Assembly: GCA_017881315.1 (NCBI GenBank)
Contig: JADGRB010000017.1
Location: 1-38,839 of the forward strand
Length of the DNA: 38,839 nt
From: Pseudomonadota bacterium
GTDB taxonomy: Bacteria; Myxococcota_A; Polyangia; Fen-1088
Reading direction: 5' to 3'
The notes below the pieces were generated by a model. It was not told the DNA's origin. It searched no databases and saw only the letters and a list, made by a program, of their open reading frames with translations. The translations under genes were made by a program, and so were the position numbers. This document shows positions 8,646-18,667 of the stretch, piece by piece (the first letter of the stretch is position 1; each line of letters opens with the position of its first letter).

Positions 8646-9401
8646 CTACTTCTTGCGCTTGGCGGCCTTGGCAGGCCCTTTGGACTTGCCGGCGGGTGCC
8701 CGCTTTGCGGCCGCGGCGCGCACAGGCTTGGTCGCGGCCTTGCCGGCCTTGCCAGACTTGCTGGCCTTGGCCGCGGGCGAGATCGTCGCCGGCACCTTCG
8801 CCGGTACCTTGGTGGGGGCCGCCGGCTTCGCCGCTGGCTTGACCGGGGCGGGCTTGGTGGCCTTGGCGTTCGGAACCGCCTTCACCTTGCCGGTCACTTT
8901 TCCCGTCTTCGAGACCTTGGAGTTGGAGGGGTGGCCATCGCCTTCCGCAGCGAGCGGCAGCCCCGGCATGTCCTTGCGGTTGTGGACCAGCACGCGCCGC
9001 GAGTCCTTGAAGGTGATCTCCGCCTTGCTGTCCGAGAGAATCTCGGACACGAACCCCTTGCCGAACTTGGGGTGGGTCACGATCACGTTCTCGTGATAGT
9101 GCTCGCGAAACTCGTAGGGCTTGGCGTTCTTGTCGCTGTGCTTGGCGAAGAACTCCTCGAAGGTCTGCTTCTTCATCATCGCCCGCTTCTTGGCGGCGAT
9201 CGGCTCGGGGACATCTTCTTCCACGTCGCCGCGAGGCTTGCGGAACGAGTGGACGTCACCGCACGGGTTGCACTGTACGCGACGGATCTCGTCTTCGTAT
9301 TTTGAGATGACGACGTGAGTGGTATCGCCCTTGCACTTGGGGCAATATGCCTCGACGTCGGAGCCGACCTCATCGACCTCGTCTTCGAACATGAAGTCCA
9401 T
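8646..9401 (-). CDS. Zinc-ribbon protein with SH3-like middle domain and histone H1-like tail
   Basis: The 251-residue protein has three parts. Residues 1-60 hold an acidic start and a four-Cys zinc ribbon (CPKC...CNPC). Residues 95-140 contain VTHPKFGKGFVSEILSDSK, the pattern of small barrel domains with an HPxFGxGxV turn, as at the end of UvrD/PcrA helicases or in CarD/RID-like transcription factors. From about residue 150 to the end the chain is almost only Lys, Ala, Pro, Ser and Thr with KPAAKPAAP-like repeats, like bacterial H1-type DNA-binding tails. The expected location is the nucleoid, with contacts to DNA and perhaps RNA polymerase, but no named family can be assigned with certainty. 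It diverges from pyrK across 74 bases. Confidence 0.85.
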   Translation of the reverse strand: MDFMFEDEVDEVGSDVEAYCPKCKGDTTHVVISKYEDEIRRVQCNPCGDVHSFRKPRGDVEEDVPEPIAAKKRAMMKKQTFEEFFAKHSDKNAKPYEFREHYHENVIVTHPKFGKGFVSEILSDSKAEITFKDSRRVLVHNRKDMPGLPLAAEGDGHPSNSKVSKTGKVTGKVKAVPNAKATKPAPVKPAAKPAAPTKVPAKVPATISPAAKASKSGKAGKAATKPVRAAAAKRAPAGKSKGPAKAAKRKK

Positions 9402-9475
9402 ACGCTTCGAGCCTTTAGAGTCCGGCTAGTAACACAGGTCCAGTAGCCCTGCAAGAATAAGAGGGAAAATCGGGC

Positions 9476-10336
9476 GTGTTCGCGGTAGAAAACCCTCTCG
9501 GCTCGACCATGCGCTACTTCCAAGCGAAAATCTCGGAAAACCGGGTGCTTGGCGGCGGCTATTTCGTTTTGCGCCTGTCGGGCTGCGGGTCGCTAGCGGC
9601 GGCAAATCCCGGACAATTCGTAATGATTCGAGGTGATTGGGGGCGCGATCCGCTCCTGCCTCGGGCCTTCTCCCTTTTGGCGGTTGGGCCGGGGGGAACG
9701 GCCGATATTCTGGCCAAGACGGTCGGACGGGGTACGGCGCTGCTCGAACGATCGCTTCCCGGAGCCGAGATCGACGTGCTGGGGCCACTCGGATCCAGTT
9801 TCCCGGAACCACAGGGCGACACGACGGACCTCCTCGTCGCGGGTGGGGTGGGTCTGCCCCCTCTCTATATGCAAGCGGCACTGGCCGCCGACCGCCGCCA
9901 GGTCGCCCGGTCGGAGATGATCTACGGCGGACGGGGCGGGGACGATCTGGTTCTGCTCCACGAGATGCGGGCCCTCGGTCTCAATCTGTTTCTCACCACC
10001 GAAAATGGCGCGGTCGGGACCAAGGGGTTGGTGACCCGAGCCCTCGAGGCGCGCCTCGAGCACCATCGCGGCACGCCGCTGCGGGTTATGGCCTGTGGGC
10101 CGAACGCGATGCTGTGGGCCGTCGCCCGGATCGCGCGCGACAAGGGCGTTCCCTGCTTCATCTCGCTGGAAGAGCAGATGGCTTGCGGGATCGGCGTCTG
10201 CCTGGGCTGCGCCATTCCGGCGCGCTCGCGGCCCTACCGCTACGTCTGCAGCAACGGGCCGGTGTTCGACGCAGCCGACGTGCTGGATGTCGACGGCCAG
10301 CCCGGGCCAGCCGTCCCGGCGGCTTGCCCGGCATGA
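9476..10336 (+). CDS. pyrK: Dihydroorotate dehydrogenase B electron transfer subunit
   Basis: PyrK carries electrons from the PyrD flavin to NAD through FAD and a [2Fe-2S] cluster. The 286-residue ORF has the FAD-binding RAFSL motif (about residue 64), the NAD-pocket GGVGLPPL (about 123) and a C-terminal Cys cluster, CGIGVCLGC followed by a later Cys in YVCSNGPVF, which are the four cluster ligands. The GTG start used here has GAGGG ten bases upstream. An ATG 33 bases further in (MRYFQAK) fits family length better but has no visible ribosome site. The stop overlaps the pyrD start as ATGA, so translation is coupled. With pyrD it makes the heterotetrameric class 1B enzyme of pyrimidine synthesis. 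Confidence 0.95.
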   Translation: MFAVENPLGSTMRYFQAKISENRVLGGGYFVLRLSGCGSLAAANPGQFVMIRGDWGRDPLLPRAFSLLAVGPGGTADILAKTVGRGTALLERSLPGAEIDVLGPLGSSFPEPQGDTTDLLVAGGVGLPPLYMQAALAADRRQVARSEMIYGGRGGDDLVLLHEMRALGLNLFLTTENGAVGTKGLVTRALEARLEHHRGTPLRVMACGPNAMLWAVARIARDKGVPCFISLEEQMACGIGVCLGCAIPARSRPYRYVCSNGPVFDAADVLDVDGQPGPAVPAACPA

Positions 10337-11259
10337 GCGCCGCCGTCAACCTCGCCATAGAGACCGGCGGGATTGCCTTTCGCAATCCGATCCTCACGGC
10401 CTCGGGCACCTTCGGTTACGGCAAGGAGTTCGAAGGGCTGACCGACCTCCGCGCGATTGGCGGCCTGGTGACCAAGGGGATCTCCCCCAAGCCGAGGTTT
10501 GGCAACGCCACGCCGCGCATCTGCGAGACGGCGTCGGGCATGCTGAATTCGATCGGTCTAGAAAATGTCGGGGTCGAGGGGTTCGAGCGCGACAAGCTCC
10601 CCTTTCTGCGGGAGTGCGGAACGCGGGTGCTGGTCAATTTCTTCGGCGCCACCTTCGACGAGTACGTCGACTGCGGGGCGCGTCTCGACGCCCTCGACGG
10701 CGTCGACGGCCTCGAGATGAACGTCTCTTGTCCCAACATCAAGGCGGGCGGAATCGAGTTTGGCACCGACCCGCGGGTCTTGCGCGATCTGGTCCGGGCC
10801 TGCCGCGCCGTCGTGAAGAAGCCGCTCTGGGTCAAGCTGACCCCGAACACCTCCGACATCGTCGCGCTCGCCGTCGCTTGCGCCGAGGGGGGCGCGGACG
10901 GTCTCTCGATCATCAACACCATCACGGGAATGGCCATCGATGCCCGGACCCGGCGGCCCAAGATCGCCACCATCTTCGGAGGCCTCTCGGGACCCGCCAT
11001 CAAACCGATCGCGTTGCGGATGGTCTATCAAGTCCGGCGGGCGGGTGTTTCGTTGCCGATCTCAGGCATCGGCGGCATCCAAGATGCGACCGACGCCATC
11101 GAGTTCTTCCTGGCCGGCGCGAGCACGGTCCAGATCGGCACGCAGAGCTTCGTCGATCCCGACGCGTCGGGCCGGATCGTGCGCGATCTGGAGGCGCGGC
11201 TGGCCGCGGACGGCATCCGCGATGTCCGCGAGCTGGTCGGCGCCCTGTCGGTCGGTTGA
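10333..11259 (+). CDS. pyrD: Dihydroorotate dehydrogenase B catalytic subunit
   Basis: The 308-residue protein oxidises dihydroorotate to orotate with FMN in the cytoplasm, the fourth step of UMP synthesis. Family landmarks are the N-terminal NPILTASGTFGYG, GMLNSIGLENVGVE, the active-site Cys in NVSCPNIK (class 1 enzymes use Cys as base), WVKLTPN, and the phosphate-binding SGIGGIQDATDAIEF with GASTVQIGT. Together with the neighbouring PyrK it is class 1B, the NAD-linked type. The start is fixed by the ATGA overlap with pyrK. A perfect hairpin starts three bases after the stop. Confidence 0.97.
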   Translation: MSAAVNLAIETGGIAFRNPILTASGTFGYGKEFEGLTDLRAIGGLVTKGISPKPRFGNATPRICETASGMLNSIGLENVGVEGFERDKLPFLRECGTRVLVNFFGATFDEYVDCGARLDALDGVDGLEMNVSCPNIKAGGIEFGTDPRVLRDLVRACRAVVKKPLWVKLTPNTSDIVALAVACAEGGADGLSIINTITGMAIDARTRRPKIATIFGGLSGPAIKPIALRMVYQVRRAGVSLPISGIGGIQDATDAIEFFLAGASTVQIGTQSFVDPDASGRIVRDLEARLAADGIRDVRELVGALSVG

Positions 11260-11261
11260 CC

Positions 11262-11284
11262 GTGGGACCCTGGGAGGGTCCCAC
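11262..11284 (+). terminator. Hairpin directly after pyrD
   Basis: A perfect 10-bp stem (GTGGGACCCT / AGGGTCCCAC) with a 3-base GGG loop begins three bases after the pyrD stop. It is followed by a run of C rather than T, so it is either an RNA-end stabilising hairpin or a terminator lacking a U tract. Confidence 0.6.
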
Positions 11285-11310
11285 CCCCCCCGCGACGCGT
11301 TCAATAGTGC

Positions 11311-11339
11311 TTGACGGTACTGGGTTACGACGATTTAAC
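11311..11339 (+). promoter_or_regulatory. Predicted sigma-70 promoter of glnBA
   Basis: TTGACG (five of six) and TTTAAC (four of six) are separated by exactly 17 bases, with transcription expected about 40 bases before glnB. I looked for a sigma-54 GG-N10-GC element, common for glnBA in other proteobacteria, and did not find a good one. Confidence 0.5.
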
Positions 11340-11374
11340 TGCTGGGAAACTGCCTCGAAACATTGCAGCGCTAG

Positions 11375-11725
<351 letters not shown>

Positions 11726-11778
11726 GAAGACTCGGTAACTTCGGCGACACCACAAACACAACGCACAGGGGAACGTAC

Positions 11779-13191
11779 ATGACTCCATCTGAGGCCCTCA
11801 AACTCGCAGAGAAGAACGGCGCGCGAATGGTCGACTTCAAGTTCGTCGACTTGCTCGGTATCTGGCAGCACACGACGATGCCGATCTCGAAGCTGAGCGT
11901 CGACGTCTTCAAGGACGGCTATTTCTTCGACGGCAGCTCCATCCGCGGCTGGCAGCCGATCCACGCCTCCGACATGATCTTCATCCCGGACCCGGGCTCG
12001 GCGATCATGGACCCCTTCTACGCGCTGCCCACCCTGTCGCTCACCTGTGACATCGTCGACGCGATCACCAAGCAGCCCTATTCGCGCGACCCGCGCACCA
12101 TCGCCGCCAAGGCCGAGGCGTACCTCAAGTCCACGGGCATCGGCGACACCTCGTACTTCGGCCCCGAGCCGGAGTTCTTCGTGTTCGACGAGGTTCGCTA
12201 CTCGGAGGGCCCGAACCGCTCCAGCTACCTGGTCGACTCGATCGAAGGCCGCTGGAACACCGACCGCGCCGAGGGGCCGAACCTGGGCTACAAGCCGCCG
12301 CACAAGGGCGGATATTTCCCGGTGCCGCCCACCGATACGCTCGGCGATCTGCGCGCCGAGATGGCCGTGACGCTCGAAGCGGTCGGCATCCCGGTGGAGG
12401 TGTTCCACCACGAGGTCGCCACCGGCGGACAGTGCGAGCTGTCGATGAAGTTCAACAGCCTCAAGCTGATGGCCGACTGGACCATGTGGTACAAGTACGT
12501 CGTCAAGAACGTCGCCCGCAAGAACGGCCGCACGGCGACCTTCATGCCGAAGCCCATCTTCGGTGACAACGGCTCGGGCATGCACTGCCACCAGTCGATC
12601 TGGAAGGATGAGAAGAACCTGTTCGCCGGCGACAAGTACGCCGGCCTCTCGGACATGGCGCTGCACTACATCGGCGGCATCCTGAAACACGCGCCGGCGC
12701 TCTGCGCCTTCACCAACCCGGGGACGAACAGCTACAAGCGCCTGGTGCCGGGCTACGAGGCGCCGGTCAACCTGGCCTACTCGTCGCGCAACCGGTCGGC
12801 TTCGGTCCGCATCCCCATCGGCGGAAGCTCGCCGAAGGCCAAGCGGCTCGAGTTCCGCTGTCCCGACCCGACCGCGAACCCGTACATCGCGTTCTCGGCC
12901 ATGCTGATGGCGGGGCTCGACGGCATCCAGAACAAGCTCGATCCGGGCAAGCCGCTCGACAAGGACATCTACGCGCTGTCGCCCGAGGAGTCGAAGGACG
13001 TCCCGAAGGCGCCCGGCTCGCTCGACGACGCGCTCAGGGCGCTCGAAAAGGACCACGCCTTCCTGCTCAAGGGGGACGTGTTCACCCCGGACGTGATCTC
13101 CACCTGGCTCGACTACAAGCGGGAAAACGAGGTCGACGCGATCCGGCTCCGCCCGCACCCGTACGAGTTCGCCCTCTACTTCGACAATTAG
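11779..13191 (+). CDS. glnA: Type I glutamine synthetase
   Basis: The 470-residue protein matches the GSI length. It makes glutamine from glutamate, ammonia and ATP as a cytoplasmic dodecamer. Visible landmarks are [10 protein letters not shown], the metal-binding [12 protein letters not shown], the glutamate site [12 protein letters not shown], the ATP-binding [17 protein letters not shown], and the substrate loop [29 protein letters not shown]. Tyr398 in [11 protein letters not shown] corresponds to the adenylylated Tyr397 of the enteric enzyme, so this is the GSI-beta type regulated by covalent adenylylation. A ribosome site (CAGGGG) precedes the ATG by about seven bases. The long minus-strand ORF opposite it is a shadow. 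Confidence 0.98.
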   Translation: MTPSEALKLAEKNGARMVDFKFVDLLGIWQHTTMPISKLSVDVFKDGYFFDGSSIRGWQPIHASDMIFIPDPGSAIMDPFYALPTLSLTCDIVDAITKQPYSRDPRTIAAKAEAYLKSTGIGDTSYFGPEPEFFVFDEVRYSEGPNRSSYLVDSIEGRWNTDRAEGPNLGYKPPHKGGYFPVPPTDTLGDLRAEMAVTLEAVGIPVEVFHHEVATGGQCELSMKFNSLKLMADWTMWYKYVVKNVARKNGRTATFMPKPIFGDNGSGMHCHQSIWKDEKNLFAGDKYAGLSDMALHYIGGILKHAPALCAFTNPGTNSYKRLVPGYEAPVNLAYSSRNRSASVRIPIGGSSPKAKRLEFRCPDPTANPYIAFSAMLMAGLDGIQNKLDPGKPLDKDIYALSPEESKDVPKAPGSLDDALRALEKDHAFLLKGDVFTPDVISTWLDYKRENEVDAIRLRPHPYEFALYFDN

Positions 13192-13218
13192 TACGTTTCG
13201 GTAGGTCACCGACGGGAA

Positions 13219-13250
13219 AAGGGGTCATCCTCGAATGAGGGTGGCCCCTT
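13219..13250 (+). terminator. Terminator hairpin after glnA
   Basis: A 14-bp stem starting AAGGGG and ending CCCCTT closes around a GAAT loop 27 bases after the glnA stop. Two of the pairs are G-U in RNA. It separates the glnBA unit from psd. Confidence 0.75.
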
Positions 13251-13324
13251 AGCCTTTGACGGGGCGGGTGAGCTGACCTAAGATTCCAGGTTCGCGGAAC
13301 GCCCGCGACGCTCCGAAAAATCCA

Positions 13325-14212
13325 ATGAGTGGGCTCTCTTTCAGCGACCGGGCTCGGCGCTCGATGTGGCGAATCGTTCCCAAGCGCGCCGTGTCCGGAG
13401 CGATAGGGTGGGGGGGAAGCCGAGGCATCCCCACCCGCCTGCGCAGCCTCATGCTGTCGCGGTTTGCGCGCGTCTACGGCATCAACGTCGACGAAGCCGA
13501 GAAGCCGCTCGACGATTACGCCGGGTTCGACGAGTTCTTCACACGGCGTCTGCGGGCCGGCTTGCGCCCGATCGCCGATGGTTCCGGGCAGGTGGTGTCA
13601 CCCGCCGACGGGACGGTGGTGGAATGCGGGCTGGCCACCGCGGGGAAGCTGATCCAGGCGAAGGGAGACTTCTTCCAGCTCGGCGAGCTCCTCGGCGACG
13701 AGGCGAACGCCTCACGCCTGGAAGGTGGCGCCTACCTCATCACCTATCTGTCGCCCAAGGACTACCATCGGGTCCACGCACCGGTCGGTGGGCGGGTCCT
13801 GGGATGGCGCCACATTCCCGGCACGCTGTTCTCGGTCGGGGCCAAGAGTGTGCTTTCGGAACCAGGTCTCTTCATCCGGAACGAGCGCTTCGTGACGTTC
13901 ATCGAGATGGAGGGGGGGGGACTGTGCGCGGTGGTGATGGTGGCGGCAATTGGCGTCGGCCACGTCACGGTGTCGTATGATCCGGAGGTGGCGACGCATC
14001 GACCCCAGTTCCTGCGCGCCGCCGTTCGCAACCGCAGCTACGATCAGCCAAAGCCGATCCGGCGCGGCGAAGAGCTGGGGATTTTCCACCTGGGGTCGAC
14101 CACCATCGTGGTGTTCGAGCCGGGGCGGGTCGACCTCGAGGGCCTCTCGGCCGGTGACTCCGTGAAGATGGGAGTCGGCATCGGCCGACATACATCGTCG
14201 AATGGCGCCTAA
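13325..14212 (+). CDS. psd: Phosphatidylserine decarboxylase
   Basis: The 295-residue proenzyme makes phosphatidylethanolamine from phosphatidylserine at the inner membrane. The self-cleavage motif LGST lies near residue 258 (FHLGSTTIVVFEP), where the Ser becomes the pyruvoyl group of the alpha chain. Other family motifs are FDEFFTRRLR, SPADGTV (with the Asp of the catalytic triad) and the DYHRVHAPVGG His pair. Length and motif order are those of proteobacterial Psd. No strong ribosome site is visible before the ATG. Its last 11 bases overlap the start of the methyltransferase gene, so the two are translated from one message. Confidence 0.96.
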   Translation: MSGLSFSDRARRSMWRIVPKRAVSGAIGWGGSRGIPTRLRSLMLSRFARVYGINVDEAEKPLDDYAGFDEFFTRRLRAGLRPIADGSGQVVSPADGTVVECGLATAGKLIQAKGDFFQLGELLGDEANASRLEGGAYLITYLSPKDYHRVHAPVGGRVLGWRHIPGTLFSVGAKSVLSEPGLFIRNERFVTFIEMEGGGLCAVVMVAAIGVGHVTVSYDPEVATHRPQFLRAAVRNRSYDQPKPIRRGEELGIFHLGSTTIVVFEPGRVDLEGLSAGDSVKMGVGIGRHTSSNGA

Positions 14213-16097
14213 GAGCCACGACGAATCGTCTCGCCGGACGGAGGCGCAGGCCGCCGAGGTTGGGGTGACGCCTGGGGCCGAGATCGTTTCGACCGACGAT
14301 GGCCAAGCTGCCAAACGGCGCGAGGCAGCCGGAGGCCGCCGGGTGCGCTCGAGCCTTTCGCGTGAGCGCAGCGGTCCAATTGGCATCGCGAGCGGCGACT
14401 TCGCGACGCCCTCGGTGCGACGGCGGACGACCACACAGCCGCGCGGCACGCCGATCGCCGGTGTACCCCTGGATCTCGATCCACCCTTGTCTTCCCCGGT
14501 TGCGCCGTTGGCGGCCCCCGAACCCCTCCCGGTTGGTGCCCTCCCGGTTGGTGCCACCCCGGTCGATCTCGTCGACGCGCGCGCTTCCGGCCGAACGCCC
14601 GCTCCACCGCCGGTGCCGTCGGACGGCCCCTTTGGCGCGATGGACGGGACCGGCGGAGACCTCGACAACGAAGCCGCCGTGCTCGCGGCGGAAGCGGCCG
14701 CCGTGCGCGCGCTGGACTCCGGGCCGATGACGCCGCCCCCCGAGGTCGCCCCGGTCGCGCCAACGCCGCCCCCCGAGGTCGCCCCGGTCGCGCCAACACC
14801 CCCACCCGAGGTCGCCGCCGCGCCGTCCCCCAGCATTATCGACGTCGAGGTGGAGGTGACTCCACCGCCCGAGCCCCGTGGAAAGGCTGCTCCGCCCGAG
14901 GGGTCCGCGCCGCCTGACGCGCCAGCGCTCGATATCACCGGGGCGCTGCCGGTGCGCCCCATGGGCAGCGACGGCAGCGCGGCGTCAGCCGATCTGCCGA
15001 CCGCCATGGTCGCCGCCACCCCGCCGCCCGCCGCGGTCGCCCAGACCGAGAGCGACGTACCGGTCGACGAGATCGAGGTCCTGGAGGCCAAAGACGGTGC
15101 TGGCGGGAGCATCTCCGACGCGCTCACACCGGCGCCCGAGCTGACGTCGCAACCGGTTGCCGCCTCGCCGTCGACGCCACGACCGACACCACCGCCGATT
15201 CCGGGCAGCTATCTCAAGACGCCCGGTCCAGAGCTGCGGATGGCCCTCCCGGCGGTGGTCGAAGAAGTGCGCGCGCCTCTGTTGCCGGCGCTTCCCATTC
15301 TCCCCGAAGCGCTCTCGCTGCGGCCGCGTCGCCCGAAACGCTCCAAGCCGTGGTTCGAGGAGGTCTTCGATGAAGACTATCTCCGCACCTTGCCCTTCAT
15401 GCGGGCGGATCAGACGCTGCGCGAGGTCGAGTTCATCTCCAACGCGCTTCAGACCGATCCCGGCGCCGAGATCTTGGATGTGGGATGCGGCTACGGTCGG
15501 CACGCGATCGAGCTCGTCCAGCGCGGATTCAACGTCACCGGGCTGGACCTCTCGCTGCCGCTGCTGATCCGCGCGGCCGACGAGGCGCAGCGGCGAGCGC
15601 TGTCGGTCAATTTCGTCCACGCCGACATGCGCGAGATGTCGTTCGAAAACCAGTTCGACGGCGCTTACTCGATGCTGACGTCCTTCGGCTACTTCGACGA
15701 AGAGACCAACCTTCGGGTGGCCGAGCGGATCGCGCACGCGCTCAAGCCCGGGCGCCGCTTTCTTCTCGACGTCATCAATCGCGACTACGTCGTGGCCGAC
15801 TTGCCGGTTCGTGTCTGGTGGGAAGGGACCGGTTGCGTGGTTCTCGAAGAGGTTGATTTCAATTTCCACACCAGCCGGATCAACACCCACCGGTCCATCG
15901 TCTTCGAGGATGGCCGGCAGCTGGAGCAGGAGCTGTCGGTTCGCGCATACAGCCTGCACGAAATCGGCCGTCTCCTTCGTCAGGCCGGGTTCCGTGTGAT
16001 CGACGTCTCAGGTGGCCTCGCGCTCAAGGGTCAGTTCTTTGGCGGGTCGTCGCGAAGTCTGCTCATCGTCGCGGAAAAACGCGACGAAGACGCCTGA
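14202..16097 (+). CDS. SAM-dependent methyltransferase with long Pro/Ala-rich N-terminus
   Basis: The 631-residue protein has two very different halves. Residues 1 to about 375 are low in complexity, rich in Pro, Ala, Val and Glu, and surely disordered, with PPPEVAPVAPT repeats and a basic patch (RPRRPKRSK) at the end. Residues 385-631 form a class I methyltransferase: AEILDVGCGYGRH (SAM-binding loop near 423-433), GLDLSLPLL (acidic end of strand 2), VHADMREM and the later LKPGRRFLLDVINRD. The substrate is unknown. Because the start lies inside psd, a lipid target such as phosphatidylethanolamine is possible but unproven. Codon use continues smoothly across both halves, so the fusion looks old. 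Confidence 0.88.
   Translation: MAPKSHDESSRRTEAQAAEVGVTPGAEIVSTDDGQAAKRREAAGGRRVRSSLSRERSGPIGIASGDFATPSVRRRTTTQPRGTPIAGVPLDLDPPLSSPVAPLAAPEPLPVGALPVGATPVDLVDARASGRTPAPPPVPSDGPFGAMDGTGGDLDNEAAVLAAEAAAVRALDSGPMTPPPEVAPVAPTPPPEVAPVAPTPPPEVAAAPSPSIIDVEVEVTPPPEPRGKAAPPEGSAPPDAPALDITGALPVRPMGSDGSAASADLPTAMVAATPPPAAVAQTESDVPVDEIEVLEAKDGAGGSISDALTPAPELTSQPVAASPSTPRPTPPPIPGSYLKTPGPELRMALPAVVEEVRAPLLPALPILPEALSLRPRRPKRSKPWFEEVFDEDYLRTLPFMRADQTLREVEFISNALQTDPGAEILDVGCGYGRHAIELVQRGFNVTGLDLSLPLLIRAADEAQRRALSVNFVHADMREMSFENQFDGAYSMLTSFGYFDEETNLRVAERIAHALKPGRRFLLDVINRDYVVADLPVRVWWEGTGCVVLEEVDFNFHTSRINTHRSIVFEDGRQLEQELSVRAYSLHEIGRLLRQAGFRVIDVSGGLALKGQFFGGSSRSLLIVAEKRDEDA
14730..14815 (+). repeat. 33-bp tandem repeat in the methyltransferase N-terminus
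   Basis: Two exact 33-bp copies and a decayed third encode the 11-residue unit TPPPEVAPVAP. A shorter duplication (CCCGGTTGGTGCC twice) lies about 200 bases upstream. All keep frame, consistent with slippage-driven growth of a disordered linker. Confidence 0.9.
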
Positions 16098-16283
16098 CCG
16101 ACCCGAGCCGCAGAGCCAACTGACGCGTCGCGCTAGGACGGTCGCCGAAATCGGTTGCGCGGCCATTGCGCTCGTGTCAGCGGACCCCATCTTGCCCGGG
16201 TACGTCCCGTGCAACCAAACAGGTCGGACAAGCATCGAAGTCTACGAGGCGTGACGCGGTTCAACCCGGAATATTTAGTTGGC

Positions 16284-16299
16284 GAGATACGTATATCTC
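16284..16299. promoter_or_regulatory. Palindrome in the AT-rich leader of the sigma factor gene
   Basis: GAGATA and TATCTC flank a CGTA centre about 55 bases before the sigma factor start, in a locally AT-rich stretch that also holds AATATTTAG. It could be an operator or a leader-RNA hairpin. No matching second site was seen in the window. Confidence 0.35.
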
Positions 16300-16352
16300 T
16301 GGACGGTCCAGAGGTGTCTGGCTCGCGACGCGGCTCGATGGAGATAACCAAG

Positions 16353-17993
<1,641 letters not shown>

Positions 17994-18062
17994 GGTTCCA
18001 GTCCTCTCTCGACCAAAGCGCGATTTTCCCGAAGCGGAGCGCCCCGGCATCCCAAATATTGC

Positions 18063-18088
18063 CGGACGGTCAATCCTTGACCGGTCCG
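18063..18088 (+). terminator. Imperfect hairpin between sigma factor and lipoprotein genes
   Basis: CGGACGGTCAA pairs with TTGACCGGTCCG around a TCC loop with one bulged G. No T run follows. The right arm contains the -35 box of the next promoter, so its role may be regulatory instead. Confidence 0.35.
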
Positions 18089-18105
18089 TCGACGAGGGCT
18101 ATGGT
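18077..18105 (+). promoter_or_regulatory. Predicted sigma-70 promoter of the IPT/TIG lipoprotein gene
   Basis: TTGACC (five of six) and TATGGT (four of six) are 17 bases apart. A GGAGG ribosome site follows, eight bases before the ATG. It is one of the best-formed promoters in the window. Confidence 0.6.
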
Positions 18106-18135
18106 CGGCGCTTCCTTTTCGCGGAGGCGAACACG

Positions 18136-18561
18136 ATGAAACGTGTCCTCGGTCTTGCCCTTTCCATGGCTGCGTTCGTGACGATTGCCGCTTGCACGCA
18201 AAGCGGCGGACCGGTCAAGGTTGAATCAATCGAACCGCCGCAGGGGACCACCGCGGGGGGCGAGGAGATCTCCATCCTTGGCGGCGGCTTTCAGCCTGGT
18301 AAGACCCAGGCCGAGGTCCGCTTCGGGCGCAAGAAGTGCGAGAGCGTCCAGATCGCTTCGCCCACCAAGATCCGGGTGGTGACGCCGGCAAACGACAAGG
18401 GCCCCATCGACGTCACCGTGATGTTCGACGACGGCAGCACCTTCAAGATTCCCGGCGCTTTCCGGTACGTCGAGCCCGCCGAGGGTGGCAACACGCGACA
18501 GGCATTCTTCGGTGGCCAAAAGAGCGCCGGCGGTGCCAAGATCGAAGTCGAGAAGAAGTAG
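18136..18561 (+). CDS. Small IPT/TIG-domain lipoprotein
   Basis: The 141-residue protein has a basic start (MKR), a hydrophobic core and lipobox IAAC with Cys20, so it is lipid-anchored in the cell envelope. Residues 27-113 form one immunoglobulin-like IPT/TIG domain: VESIEPPQGTTAGGEEISILGGGF, then VRFGRKKCESVQIASPTKIRVVTP, and a closing VTVMFDDGSTFKIPGAFRYV. A Gly/Lys-rich tail follows. Such domains mostly mediate binding to proteins or sugars, and the partner is not evident. The gene stands alone with its own promoter and ends at a strong hairpin shared with the convergent FHA gene. Confidence 0.9.
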   Translation: MKRVLGLALSMAAFVTIAACTQSGGPVKVESIEPPQGTTAGGEEISILGGGFQPGKTQAEVRFGRKKCESVQIASPTKIRVVTPANDKGPIDVTVMFDDGSTFKIPGAFRYVEPAEGGNTRQAFFGGQKSAGGAKIEVEKK

Positions 18562-18581
18562 GAGACCGGAAGATATCGGAA

Positions 18582-18610
18582 AGATATCAGCTGACCCCCA
18601 GCTGATATCT
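18582..18610. terminator. Perfect 12-bp hairpin between convergent genes
   Basis: AGATATCAGCTG and CAGCTGATATCT flank a 5-base ACCCC loop, without mismatch. It lies between the stops of the lipoprotein gene and the FHA gene and could end transcripts from both sides. An extra AGATATC copy stands just before the left arm. Confidence 0.75.
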
Positions 18611-18667
18611 GCCGACGACCTGCTTGGTCTCAGTTGACGTCAGCGGGCCAGCCCACGGGCCCACCTT

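Noticed and set aside
16155-16352. Longer N-terminus of the sigma factor
   Set aside because: It lies in an AT-rich leader without a ribosome site, while the ATG at 16353 has GGAG nine bases upstream.
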